Shown: positions 32,640-43,589 of the stretch, one piece after another
Numbering within the stretch: the first letter of the stretch is position 1
Layout of the letters: every line of letters starts with the position of its first letter
Notes under the pieces: generated by a model
What the model saw: only the letters and a program-made list of their open reading frames with translations
Told to the model about the DNA's origin: nothing
The model's database searches: none
NCBI GenBank assembly: GCA_020002185.1
Contig: CM034544.1
Location: 7,221,690-7,285,689, forward strand
DNA: 64,000 bases
Reading direction: 5' to 3'
Origin: Paraescarpia echinospica
Lineage: Eukaryota; Annelida; Polychaeta; Sabellida; Siboglinidae
Translations under genes and position numbers: made by a program

Positions 32640-32872
32640 TGAGGGTGGTCACTGCCAGGGTGCTTGTCGTCCTCAGTGGTTTTTTTACGTCCCAAATTGA
32701 GACGGGACCGACATTAACGTGATCTCCGAGTCACGAGGGATACACAGTCCCCAGTGTTGAGAGCCAGGTTTTTACACCAAATATACCATACCTGCCCGGT
32801 CCGGGTATTGAACTCGGGTCGCCGGCATGTCAGGCGGATATGCTAACCACTACACAATCGCGCGCCCCCCTA
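32640..32872 (-). mobile_element. tRNA-derived SINE, second type
   Basis: The minus strand begins CGCGCGATTGTGTAGTGGTT, with A-box-like TAGTGGTTAGCA and B-box-like GAGTTCAATACCC, followed by a body with CTCGTGACTCGGAGATCAC and CAATTTGGGACG. tRNA cloverleaf pairing is degenerate, so it is not a functional tRNA. Confidence 0.7.
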
Positions 32873-32899
32873 TGCTGAAGTTGACAAGGGGGAGCAACC

Positions 32900-33090
32900 A
32901 TATAATCAAATGGAATTGTTATGTAGTTGCAATTCGATTAAATGTTCAATAGTAATATAAAAGTAATAGGTCAATTACTATTACATTGCTTCCTATTACT
33001 ATTACATTGAGTTTTGCTCAACATATTACTATTGCTTCAATACTTGTAATCGTTACTATTACATATTACTATTACCCCAGACCTGGTATC
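32900..33090. repeat. TAATAGTAATA-type low-complexity repeat
   Basis: Reiterated ATTACTATTACAT motifs. Confidence 0.75.
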
Positions 33091-33870
33091 AGTTGTAGTG
33101 TGTTCATTCCACGTTTCAGGCGTGCCTTCTTTATTATTTCCAGGTGTTTTACCCATTTTCATAATTTCTCCTTCCAGGTCTCGCCAGACAGAAATGGTGG
33201 CGGCGGCACGACAAAAGACAACACAGTAGCTTGAGAATCTGCACAGTCGTTGACAGAATTTCTGTTGATTTTTGACATTTGAATTGATGTACTTATTCAA
33301 ATAAAATGATGTTACTTTATCAGAAGGTCCTGATTTTCTAATTGCATAGTTCTCAAAACACGCATTTCTTAATTATGTTAAAATTGGATTTAAGCAATGG
33401 GCTCCTATTTGAATAACATATTTGAAGAACTATATGACTTGGGATAACGTACACTATTATATATACCATATTCGTTCTATTAAGCGTGCATGCCCTAATT
33501 AGCGTACACCCCTTTTTAGCAGCATCCCATGACAGTGACCCCAATACCAACCTTAACTGTTGAACCCATCATTGTGTTTTAATTTCTACCAATATCACAC
33601 TAGATTCAAAACTTTGATGAAACAACATCAAAAGGTCCACCTAAATTATTAGATTTTTATAGTGTACTCTTATCCTGTTGCTCGTATGTGAGTCATGTCT
33701 ACTGAGTTTCCTGTATTCAGGAACCAAAGACAATGGGTGCACACCCCTGTACGCTTATTGGAATACAACATTTGACATATTTCCATGTCTCAATTATTTG
33801 TTAAGCGTACTTTACGCGTAATAGAACGAGTACGGTATATATATAGTGTGTGTATATATATGCATGTTCT
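33091..33870. other. Non-coding stretch
   Basis: Nothing recognised. Confidence 0.4.
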
Positions 33871-33879
33871 AAATATGAC

Positions 33880-34560
33880 GTTAATCAAACACACGACATG
33901 TTCAACATAGCAACGACTTTGAAAATTGACGTCGAAAAAAGTGCGCATACGACATCCTACTTTTGACTATACACTGTAGTTTCAACATTGCAATTAAATT
34001 AAAACAACATGGACAATAGCATATGCCGTTGTCCTACTTGTGAATCCAACCGGTTTTCAACATCGCTACGACGTTGGACCAACTATCAACTCCAACCCGT
34101 TTTCTACACCACTACAACGTCGAAATATGACGTTGAAACAACGTATAAACATGACGTCGATCCAACTTTCAAATTCAACAAGTTTTCAATATCGCTACGG
34201 CTTTGAATCCAGATGTCGAAACGACGTGGGCAACCGACGTTGGACAAACTATCAAATCCAACCCGTTTTCTACAACGCTACAACGTCGAAACAATGTATA
34301 CATGACGTCGATCCAACTTTCAAATTCAGTAAGTTTTCGACATCGCTACGACGTTGAAACACGACATCGATTCAACGTCGAAACATGACGTTTATGCAAC
34401 GCTGAAACCTGACATTGGGCCAACGTGGAAATCTGACGTCGAAATGACATCAAAACATGACATTGGGCCAACGTGAAAATCTGACATCGAAACGACGTCA
34501 AAACATGACGTAGATTCAACTTTCATATACAAAATTGTACCCAACACCGCTACAACGTCT
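33880..34560. repeat. ACGTTGAAAC-type repeat array inside the insertion
   Basis: About 190-bp units containing CTACGACGTTG, CGTCGAAA, CAACTTTCAAATTCA and CCCGTTTTCTACA (34099 and 34263). It resumes at 35659 as GCGTTGAAACAACGTG after the nested LINE. Confidence 0.8.
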
Positions 34561-35658
34561 GACGTGATGATGATGATTTTATTAAATATAAAATGTAAGC
34601 TTGTACATACATAACATATAAATACAGGGTACATTAAATATAAAGGATGACACAAGAAAGTGCAACCACTTGTTTCCATTGTGGTCCTTGGACAGACAAA
34701 CAAATACATGACACAGATATAAATAGAATATGACAAAATAACATACTAAAAAAACAATAATAAATAAATACTATAGTTACTGTTGAGATGTCAAAAGACA
34801 TTCATAATTATGATATTAAGAAAGAAGAGACATTACCTCCTGATTATAAGCACTAATAAATCATTTTTTAAAAACCGACACATGTGCTACAAATACATAA
34901 TACAAGTTTTTGAAAATTAAACACTTAACAAAAGATGCATCATCAATAACAAAATATATATATTATAAATAAACAAATATAAAATAAAATACAGGTAGGT
35001 ACCTCAAAAATAAGATTGAATTAAAAGTGAATAAATGAGCTGGCTTCCTGATCATTAAGATAATTGAACAAAAACTGTTTCACTAAATGTTTAAATTGGT
35101 TCTTGTTCTGAGCACCTTGTATGTTATATGGGAATTCATTCCATGTCTACCTGTGTAGTAAAAAGAAGTGTGACCGAAAGATTTAACATACGGCACATGC
35201 AGAGACAAAGTACCAGATCTTGTATTTATACCGTGCTGCTTGCGTGTTACGTTGACAGAATCGGACAAATTAATCGGTGCTCTGTCATTGACAATATTAT
35301 AAACAAGGTTCAATTTTAGTTGCTTAACCCGTAGATCCACTGGTAACGTATTGACCTGTCTAAACTCCGTTGATCCAATGTGGGTTCTGGCTGGTGCATT
35401 AAGAAGGAAACGGATTACCTTGTTCTGGGTACACTGTAGTCTAGTTTTATATTTCTTGGTTAAACCCGAGAACCATGATGAACAGGCATAGTCAAAATGA
35501 CATTGTATTAAGGCAGAGGTAAGTATTTCTTTCTTTTCATGTTGACATTTCTTGTCTGCCTGTACACAAATTTTAACTTAGCATTTGATTTGTAAACTAT
35601 CTTCTCAGCCACTCCTTCTCCAGTCAGTGACTGATCTAACTCTACACCTAGATATTTA
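34561..35658 (-). pseudogene. LINE-D (CR1-like) 3' fragment nested in the ACGT repeat
   Basis: The minus-strand tail shows as GATGATGATGATTTTATTAA at 34566-34585. Coding pieces are VKYLGVELDQSLTGEGVAEK, YNVILTM / HFDYACSSWFSGL, NKVIRFLLNAP, LRVKQLKLNLVYNIVNDRAP (frame 35083-35340) and VKSFGHTSFYYTG. The C-terminal style is CR1/L2. It starts directly after GTTAAA-type coding at 35658, and ACGTTGAAAC repeat DNA flanks both sides. Confidence 0.8.
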
Positions 35659-35706
35659 ACATGCGTTGAAACAACGTGTTTCCCACGTCATTTTGCCCGC
35701 TGGGTA

Positions 35707-36450
35707 CTAATTAATTGTCTCTTGTCTTTTGGTATAGGAACCATAGTTCCAACTAACACTGAGTCGGGGCTAAAACCATGTATCTAAATACTATTAAAAA
35801 TTAATGCTAACAGCACAAAGAGTATTTTTGGACCATGTATAATATGATCAGAATTAAGACCCCCTTCACCATCCGACTTACCCAGCTTCAGTCGCTGGAC
35901 ACCTTCGATAACCTTATCAACTGATATAGCATGCGCAATATTTTCTTTAATCTGCTTGTTTATTTCCGTATTTATAGCACTCATGTCATCAACATCATAT
36001 CATATGACACACTGTTGAAGAGGTGATTACATATAACGGAAAACAATGTGTGCTATTTCTTCATCACCTACCACACCATCAATACTTGAAGGCAATAATT
36101 TATTTCTGCCCTATATCCAGCGTACCTCAAACCACAAGTCCTGATTTATATTTTCACTAATGACTTCGACCATCTTAGTAGTACAAATTCTGCCTTCCTC
36201 TCTCATAATATGTCTAACAGCCTTATGATACCGAGTTCTTGTTATACGCCTCATTTCTGTAATGTCACCCTGATGAGGCTTTCCCACTGCTCGCCACTGT
36301 CGCTGCCAGAAAATAGCCTCCTGTTTCAGGTGTTCAACTTCTCTTGTTTCCTTCCGCCACCAGTTGAAGGCATACGTACATTCCGATGATTGTATGCACA
36401 TATTTAATATATCATTGTATACCCCTACTAGATAATTCCTTCTCATGTTT
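35707..36450 (-). pseudogene. LINE-B, 5' part (linker and start of RT)
   Basis: The minus-strand frame 36111-36446 reads FWQRQWRAVGKPHQG and YHKAVRHIMREEGR, the linker between endonuclease and RT. The frame 35784-35984 has IEGVQRLKLGKSDGEGGLNS and ALIFNSI, and the sequence then runs through HGFSPDSVLVGTMVPIPKD up to the TA at 35705. It continues after the 6.44-kb insertion at 29262. 5'-truncated near 36450. Confidence 0.8.
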
Positions 36451-36499
36451 TTTTACACATTACATGATATGTGTAGTCGCCAAAGTACAGTCAAAACGT

Positions 36500-36580
36500 A
36501 CCGATGTTGGTGGCTAAATTGGTAGCGTGTCGAGCTGCTATTTTTAGGGTCCTCGGTTGTAATTCCACAGAGTACTCGAA
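36500..36580 (+). mobile_element. SINE head remnant (tRNA-like)
   Basis: A-box-like TGGCTAAATTGGTAGCG and B-box-like GGTTGTAATTCC spaced as in a tRNA. Decayed and without CCA or a good acceptor stem. Confidence 0.5.
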
Positions 36581-36694
36581 ACTTTTGTTTGTGTCCATTT
36601 AGTTTAAGATTCATTTTATTTTGTATAATATTATTTCGTAATTTCATTTCGTTATCGAAAACATACATAATATAATAATAAACATTCTAGCTAG

Positions 36695-36985
36695 GGACTG
36701 GCAGTGAGCAGTCAAAACGCGATTCTGAGCCAGGCTATCTTCCTGGCGAAGTCACGCAGCGAGGCGAGAGTCGGTTAAGCGAGACTTATAATTATTAAAA
36801 CACGGCAAATCCTGACAATACGTCACATATAACTTCATAAATTGATGACGCTTTAATTCATGAGTATACCAGTGTTGCCATCTAGCGGATAACATTCAGA
36901 AGGGCCATTCAGAGCCAGACTATCGTTCTGGCAAAGTCACGCAGCCAGGCGAGAGCACCCGGCGAGAGGCGGGTTAAGCGAGACA
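36695..36985. repeat. Imperfect direct repeat pair, ~190 bp apart
   Basis: GAGCCAGGCTATC...CTGGCGAAGTCACGCAGC (36728) and GAGCCAGACTATC...CTGGCAAAGTCACGCAGC (36912), each followed by GGTTAAGCGAGAC. Confidence 0.8.
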
Positions 36986-36989
36986 ATCT

Positions 36990-37250
36990 ACACGATCGAG
37001 AAATTCTTATTACGTTTCACTGAACTTAAACCCGTCAACTCAAAATGTAAGTAGAAACTAGTTATAAACATGTCATCACCGATTGTAGACATTCGCAGTT
37101 GTCATCGTTTCTGTAGTTAAAACATATACGTGTGTCGGCGAAGTGTTTCTGACGTAAACAGAGTGATGTAGCCTGTGTGTTTTGGTTATCACTGTCACTC
37201 AGCGGAATAACGGGTTCATTTGTGATCTCTGTAGAGGCCAGTAGGGTTTG
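36990..37250. other. Short non-coding stretch
   Basis: Nothing recognised. Confidence 0.4.
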
Positions 37251-37260
37251 GAGCTACAGG

Positions 37261-39077
37261 GGTCAGCACACTGTTGAACTTCCTGCTTGATTACAGACGA
37301 AAAAAAGTGCATTATATTTTTGAGAAAAGATTTTTTACAATGTTCACTTGCTCTGACATAAGTGCATTTGAATAGTCAGATTTCTAGATGTGATTGTAGC
37401 AGCTGTTGACAGTAAAATGGTGTCTTTTTAGCTGATTTTACTAAGCGGAAGGGTATCTGGCAGCAATTTGGCTAGTTGACACTTTAGCCGGATTACTGCC
37501 TGCATGCATTTGTAAATATTGACGGGTGTCATACATACAGGCATTTTGCAAGAGCTAGAGATATTAGATTTTGACTAAAATCGACCAGCATGTCAATGAG
37601 ATGATAATAACAGCAGGTGGGAAGTTTAAGAAACTTTATAGGTCATGTTTTCTTATAATCACACAAAACATTAACATGGTCGCCAATGGGAAAACTGACA
37701 GTGTGCTGAGCCCAAGTAGAGAGCCTGGCAACGAAAGCACGCTATAGTCATTGCACAATGTCGGAGGATGCGTTTTACTTTAAATATCTTGAAACAATTA
37801 CTGAAAATATGTGTATGGCAAAACTACAGTTGAATGGGACAAACCGTTTTTGGATATTACAGACTTCTCATCAGTCTGCAAATCAAAATCACAGTGACGG
37901 AACACATGTCTTATAAGGGGGGTGGGGTGCGTATGCCAGTAGTTAAGCCTCAATTTGAAAATCTGAATGAAATTGAACCAATAACATTGCAGCAGGGTGA
38001 TTCATCAATCGTTTTTTGTTTACTTCAGCTAATTAAACACAAGTGAATATGTTGTCATTGACCCTAATGAAGTCTGAGGACAGTGATTAGCTGGAGTAGG
38101 CCATAGCTGGAGCCTGTTATCAGATCTGTCTACTGACTGGACCTTTTGGCCAATTAAGCAAGTGGCATTGTTTTCTGAATGTCTGCTAATTAAGCTGTGT
38201 AATATTATGTAATTGAACTGCTTGAGACGTCTGGCCTTTGAGGATTTCACACCCTAAGGTGACTTTTTGTTGATGTTTACCTTTGTAAATAGGGCACAAG
38301 GTAAAAAAATCAATATACATTTGAATGTAACGTAACAACTGCCTGTATTGAATTTTCTTATAAAACACTTATTGGACTTTCTGGAAAACTGTATCAGGAG
38401 TTCATAGTGCCACCTGAGAACGTTGTGCTGGATTACAAATTGTCCAACAGCGAAGTGGTGATTTTTTTGGTGCCTTGCCAAGTTTGGTGGCATCTTTGAA
38501 ATGTACATAAAACACAAACACCTGGAGGGATTACCAAAATTAAAATTGCAGAGTGCTTGTAACATTGGTGCCTATAAAGTGTGTTGTTTTCAACATTTTT
38601 CTCCAAAATCACCATGCTTATTTGGGGTCAGCACACTGTTGAACTTCCTGCTTGATTACAGACGAAAAAAAGTGCATTATATTTTTGAGAAAAGATTTTT
38701 TACAATGTTCACTTGCTCTGACATAAGTGCATTTGAGTAGTCAGATTTCTAGATGTGATTGTAGCAGCTGTTGACAGTAAAATGGTGTCTTTTTAGCTGA
38801 TTTTACTAAGCGGAAGGGTATCTGGCAGCAATTTGGCTAGTTGACACTTTAGCCGGATTACTGCCTGCATGCATTTGTAAATATTGACGGGTGTCATACA
38901 TACAGGCATTTTGCAAGAGCTAGAGATATTAGATTTTGACTAAAATCGACCAGCATGTCAATGAGATGATAATAACAGCAGGTGGGAAGTTTAAGAAACT
39001 TTATAGGTCATGTTTTCTTATAATCACACAAAACATTAACATGGTCGCCAATGGGAAAACTGACAGTGTGCTGAGCC
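37261..39077. mobile_element. 1.8-kb element with 452-bp terminal direct repeats and 7-bp CTACAGG flanks
   Basis: The terminal copies 37261-37712 and 38626-39077 differ by one base that I can see (GAATAG versus GAGTAG). CTACAGG precedes the first copy (37254-37260) and follows the last (39078-39084), as a target duplication would. Each 452-bp copy also has inverted ends: GGTCAGCACACTG and CAGTGTGCTGAGCC. The internal 913 bp has no recognised gene, no clear tRNA primer site and no polypurine tract. It could be a TRIM-like LTR element or two tandem TIR elements. Confidence 0.75.
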
Positions 39078-39149
39078 CTACAGGTAGGTATCGTGTTTGG
39101 ATTCTGCACAGGCTGAAAGAGATCATACGCGCCTACTATTGTCTACCCC

Positions 39150-39345
39150 CCGGTATAGGAACAGTGATCGATCGGTAGAGCGCCGTAAGGCCTTTACCCG
39201 TAGGTGACAGCACAGGTTCGAATCCAATTAACGATTGCCGATTTGAAACTGGCAATTGAATTGTGTTATCTTAGTCTTAGAGTTAGACGTCTTAGACTTA
39301 GACGTCTTAGACTTAGACGTCTTAGACTTAGTCTTAGACTAGTTG
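39150..39345 (+). mobile_element. tRNA-like SINE followed by a 15-bp repeat
   Basis: TGATCGATCGGTAGAGCGCC and CAGGTTCGAATCC give A and B box positions. Three copies of GACGTCTTAGACTTA follow at 39288-39335. The tRNA folding is imperfect. Confidence 0.65.
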
Positions 39346-39349
39346 TCTA

Positions 39350-40880
39350 CAGCTACGCCACGGGTGTCTTTCACAAGCCGTTAGTTCCTTCTACTTGCTT
39401 TCTCTGCCAGGGGAATTAAAGTTCCCACAACGGGAGTAAATGTAGTGGACTCAATAACTGTAGAAGACTAGTCTCTAGAGAAGGAAATCTCTAAAAACAA
39501 ACCACTCGTACGTTTGCTGGTTGAAGCTAAATTTATCACAAGACAATAAGTTAGACTGTGACTGTGTGTCTACAAAAGAACGCGTCAAGTCAGTAAACAT
39601 CCTGAGGAGAGACATGAGTTGTGACTTGTGCCACATGACATTGTTGTAGCGTGTGCGGTCGTAACACCAGGCACAGTGCCTATACTATATTATAGTCTTG
39701 TTGTTTTTCCTAGCACATATACAAGACTTAGTACACCGTATGTGCCTGTATGTAATGAGCCATTCTACAGTAACGTGTATATTTCAACTGATCAATTTTA
39801 CAAAAAATGTTTTGTTTAATTTATCCAAAACATTGTTATTATAATGGACCAGTGTCTCAACCCCAATGACTAACAGTCAGCAGCGATCGATATTAACAAA
39901 TTTACTGATCATGTGTATATATGAACACACCTACCATCGTCACATGTCTGAACCATAACGACCGTGTTTTAAATTACTTGGGCAAACCAATGCCAATTTT
40001 TTATTATGCTGATATCAGCTTTCGAAAATTAATGCACTACTGTGGTAGTATAAGGTTATAATCTCAATTATGCTGACTGACACAACATATCCGGATGTTA
40101 TTTATGCAATAACCTGCATATTTGGTTTGATGCAGTTATGCACAGTAGTTGGTAAACACATCTGAGCAACAATTGGGTTCATGAAATCATTACTTAGGAC
40201 AGCTACTCGTGAATATAAATACAAATCATTGTTCTGTGTTATATCACCACATAAAAACAATAATTTTTAACTTGTGTTATGGCTAAGACAAAAAATCTTA
40301 TTATTACTGTGGTGAGTAAAATTATTCCATATTTACGTAATACTACATGGCTTAATCGGGTATATAATTGTTAAACATTATTGCTGTTGAAAACTTTTCG
40401 CCGCTTATTACTGGGGGGGCAGAACACCATGTTTGCCCTCCAATTGTACCCAACTTTCACGGTCGCCGAAACACCTTAATCCTCTCATAAAACCTAAATT
40501 TTCACCTGCCTTTGACTCTTGCCACAAAACAAACATTCACGCTCACATTTACTGGTAAAATTCCAGGGGGCACAGCTGCCCCCTGTTCCCACGCCTATGG
40601 CCACTAGGATGTTTATTATATTATGCATATTTACAGTGTGATGGCATTATAACAATTTTGAGTAATAGTAGCTTTACCACATGAAAAATAAAAACTGCAT
40701 TACCTAAACATGTTTTGCTATGCATGTAAGGAGCTTCTTCTTCTGAAGTAAATGGTTTTATTTCATGAAAATCGGACAACTACTGACACAGTTATTAAGT
40801 TGGAAAGGTTACTGGGTTTTCGTTGGAATGGTAAGCATGAAAAATAACACGGAAAGAATAGGGTCACAGTATTTCCAGGG
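39350..40880. other. Non-coding stretch
   Basis: 40260-40300 has the TTATGGCTAAGAC motif discussed in the findings. Near 40571 is a GCTGCCCCCTGTTCCC segment resembling 7233-7251. No gene found. Confidence 0.5.
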
Positions 40881-40899
40881 TGTACTGTATTGTTTTCAC

Positions 40900-41720
40900 A
40901 ACAGATAAGTAATTAATTGAAGTAATTACATCAAATTTTGCATATATAGGTATTTTTACACGAGGAATTAATTTTTTGCATTTTCGTTGACCTAATTTGG
41001 ATATTTCATGACCTAATTAGCATAATATGGCCGACATATTGAATCATAGACTGTAACAAGATGCAATTCATGTTATGTCATTAATTGTTTAGAGTATATT
41101 TACAGGGTATTAGAAAGTGTAACTTATCTTATTTCATTATAGTTCATTTCAATCCCAAATTGTTTGCAAAATTGGTGCATCATTAGCATAATTATTACAA
41201 AATGGTGACCATATTGAATGAGGATTCCCAATGTTTTTGTCAAGAAATTGTTATTCTGAGCATGTAATTAACTCAGTAATGGCGTTTACAATAGTACAGC
41301 ATAAACTGGTTCATTGCTATCAATTAGTTACCACAATTTGAATAATTTGTGGAGTAATTTGCATAAAATAAAATGGCGGACATTAAATGTAGAATCCCAA
41401 TTTTTGAATACATATTTTTCCAAAAGCACATCATTAATATTAGAGGCATGTTGTAAAATAGTACAACACAAACATTTTCATTAGATCTCACTTAGTTGCC
41501 ATTTGCATAATTCATTATGTAATTATCATAAAACAAAATGGCGGACATAATAAATGTGGAATCCCCATTCGTGTTACACAAATTTTCAAAAGCATTATCA
41601 ATTTATCATTTAACGTTTAGCGCTTCTTATCATAGTACTACATAAAGAGTTTAATTACTATAATTAGATGTCATTTAATTCCCACTTTGCATAATTAATG
41701 TATATACTAGTTATACTTAG
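40900..41720. repeat. Degenerate ~170-bp tandem repeats with ATGGCGGAC core
   Basis: The core ATAATGGCCGACAT / AAAATGGTGACCAT / AAAATGGCGGACAT recurs at about 41024, 41200, 41371 and 41536 (spacings about 176, 170, 165). Each is preceded by GCATAAT-type and followed by GAATC-CC-type sequence. Between-copy divergence is high, so the array is old. Confidence 0.8.
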
Positions 41721-41990
41721 CTATGTGAATTGCAGAAAGTGTCCTGGATTGAATTTTTAAATTGTGGCAATAAATGGATATTATAATGGTAGAAATACCA
41801 ATCTTAAACTGGCAAGTTTCTGAATTTCAAGTTTAAAATCAATTATTAAGCGTAGCCAGCGTACTGTGAATAGTGATTGCCTGAATGACAGCTAGGCGCC
41901 AAATCCACCTAGCGGACAACCATCGCAACGCGGTTGTCTGCCTGGCGGATATTCAGCAGCATGCGGATGTTACTATTTTTAGCAGAGCGT
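41721..41990. other. Short non-coding stretch
   Basis: Contains an inverted pair GACAACC...GGTTGTC near 41924-41940. Confidence 0.4.
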
Positions 41991-41999
41991 AACCGTCTG

Positions 42000-42345
42000 C
42001 GGTGGCTTTCTCGAAAACAGTGCAACTAGGTCGCACAAAATGCGATTTCCGCACTTGTAAACCTTTTTAAAATAGCACATAACATATATCATCTGAACAG
42101 TCTGAAACTGACACGTAGGTGTGTGAATACACGAACTTGAATTTTAGGCGATAACATTACAAAAAATTCATGTTTATACGATAATTAGACATCACTTTCG
42201 TTTGGTTTAACGCGGAAACTTTGTGCAATGACTGCAGTGAAGACGAACACGTCTTCTAATTGGTCGGAGCAGATCTCGTGACGATCCAAATAGGTTTACA
42301 AGTGCGGGTTTTCAATTTGCCGCGACCTGTTTTTGCGAAAACCGT
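42000..42345. mobile_element. MITE-like inverted-repeat element
   Basis: The arms at about 42028-42064 and 42291-42328 share CGCACTTGTAAACCT at the inner end (complement AGGTTTACAAGTGCG) and AGGTCGC at the outer end. They enclose about 225 bp with no coding potential. Outer sequence TTTCTCGAAAAC / TTTTCGCAAAAAC pairs partly, and the element limits are unsure. Confidence 0.55.
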
Positions 42346-42660
42346 ACCGGAGCGCCGTCGGCATGACACTTTTGGCGTGCATCATCGCTCAATCACGAAC
42401 GATAACTTCGTCAAATAAAGGAATACTTTTTAAAATGTTATGTCATTGTAAAGAACATTATCTTGTCATTCCAGTGATATTAAATATGTATTATTTAACG
42501 CGCACTCAATGATGTAAGGGCTGCGTGACCGGTGACCTGTCGTAGTTTAGCGTCAAAACTGGCCAGATCCAACATCTGCGGCAGCCACTGTGGTAATGCT
42601 AGTAATAGAATAACTAAAGTTGGTTGAATACCTAAATGCATAGTAAAATCAAGTGTTTCC
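42346..42660. other. Short non-coding stretch
   Basis: Nothing recognised. Confidence 0.4.
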
Positions 42661-42664
42661 CTCA

Positions 42665-43060
42665 TATATATATATATATAAAGATAAAGAACACTTTATT
42701 AATTCTCATATGGAAATTGCATTTCTGCCTGTGCAATACAATTACAAATGTAAACATAAACATGCTAGAGTAAAATATAAACAAATTACAACCAAGTACA
42801 GGTACAAACATTAAAAACACCCACATACACCTACACTCTCATTTGTCAATGCTTTCATTCCTAGTTCTTCCTCTCTTCTGGTTAAAGACAATGATCTTAG
42901 AAGGCACAGAAGAACCAGCGTATCTTGTCGTTCTAGCCATAGATTTCCACTCCAGCAGACAGCTAAAAGTAGGCGCACTAGAAATGGAAGCAGTAAAAAT
43001 ATTTGTAAAATGTGAGAACTGATGTCAAATTATCTTAATTTTCTTAAACGGTATAACCGA
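42665..43060 (-). mobile_element. Possible LINE or SINE 3' end
   Basis: After an AT microsatellite, AAGAACACTTTATTAATTCT and GGAAATTGCATTTCTG look like a reversed retroelement tail. Upstream minus-strand sequence is frame-broken. Family not recognised. Confidence 0.35.
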
Positions 43061-43149
43061 GTGTATGCTTTTTGACAAAGGTGTTGACGTTCTCCTTCCA
43101 GCGTAAAAACACATATATGTAAATCCAGCTTATATGTAAACTGGATTTA

Positions 43150-43520
43150 CACACACACACACATACCTATATATACATATATATACATATGTATAAATAT
43201 AATTGACTCCGGATCGAAATTAATATTGGGTGAGCTGGATGCTTTTAAATATTTTAAGCTCACCTCTAGAGACTAACCAAAAAATCTCCAACTGCACAAA
43301 AAACACTTTGAGGCCTCTCCAAAAACCTCGAATTACACCCCCCGTGAGGCTTGCTAAAATCCCACTGTGAGGCTCTTCGAAAACCTCCAATTGCACCCAA
43401 AATGCATCCTCTTTCCTAGATATTGGGGGGTTAATCCTATCTCCAGCCCCCACCAACAATATATGGGGGCTGGGACTCCCAGATCCTCCCCGGTTCCGGA
43501 GACTATATATATATTATAAT
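43150..43520. repeat. CA/AT microsatellite and a short internally repeated segment
   Basis: 43150-43200 is CA- and AT-rich. 43260-43410 has three copies of a segment with GAGGC and AAAACCTC(G/C)AAT(T)-type motifs. An inverted pair flanks CAATATATGGGGGCTGG. Confidence 0.6.
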
Positions 43521-43589
43521 TGGTGTAGGTTTTTAAACTCTATAATTGTTGGCTTGCATAAAGTTATAAAATCTACTTGTTTGTTTGAT

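Larger units (their letters stand above)
29265..35704. mobile_element. 6.44-kb insertion with CCCAGYGGGC inverted ends and TA flanks, splitting LINE-B
   Basis: The left end reads TA|CCCAGTGGGCATGCAACG and the right end GCCCGCTGGG|TA; the 10-bp termini are inverted repeats with one mismatch. LINE-B coding sequence resumes on either side, with VPIPKDKRQ at the right and NFRAVTLGS at the left. These are near-adjacent positions of one polyprotein, so the segment was inserted into the LINE. Internally it has ACGT-rich repeats at both ends (29265-30120, 33880-34560, 35659-35704) and nested LINE and SINE insertions. No transposase is recognised. A non-autonomous TIR element with a TA target is the best reading. 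Confidence 0.72.

Noticed and set aside
37261..39077. Classical LTR retrotransposon
   Set aside because: Terminal repeats lack TG...CA ends, and no primer-binding site, polypurine tract or coding sequence was found.
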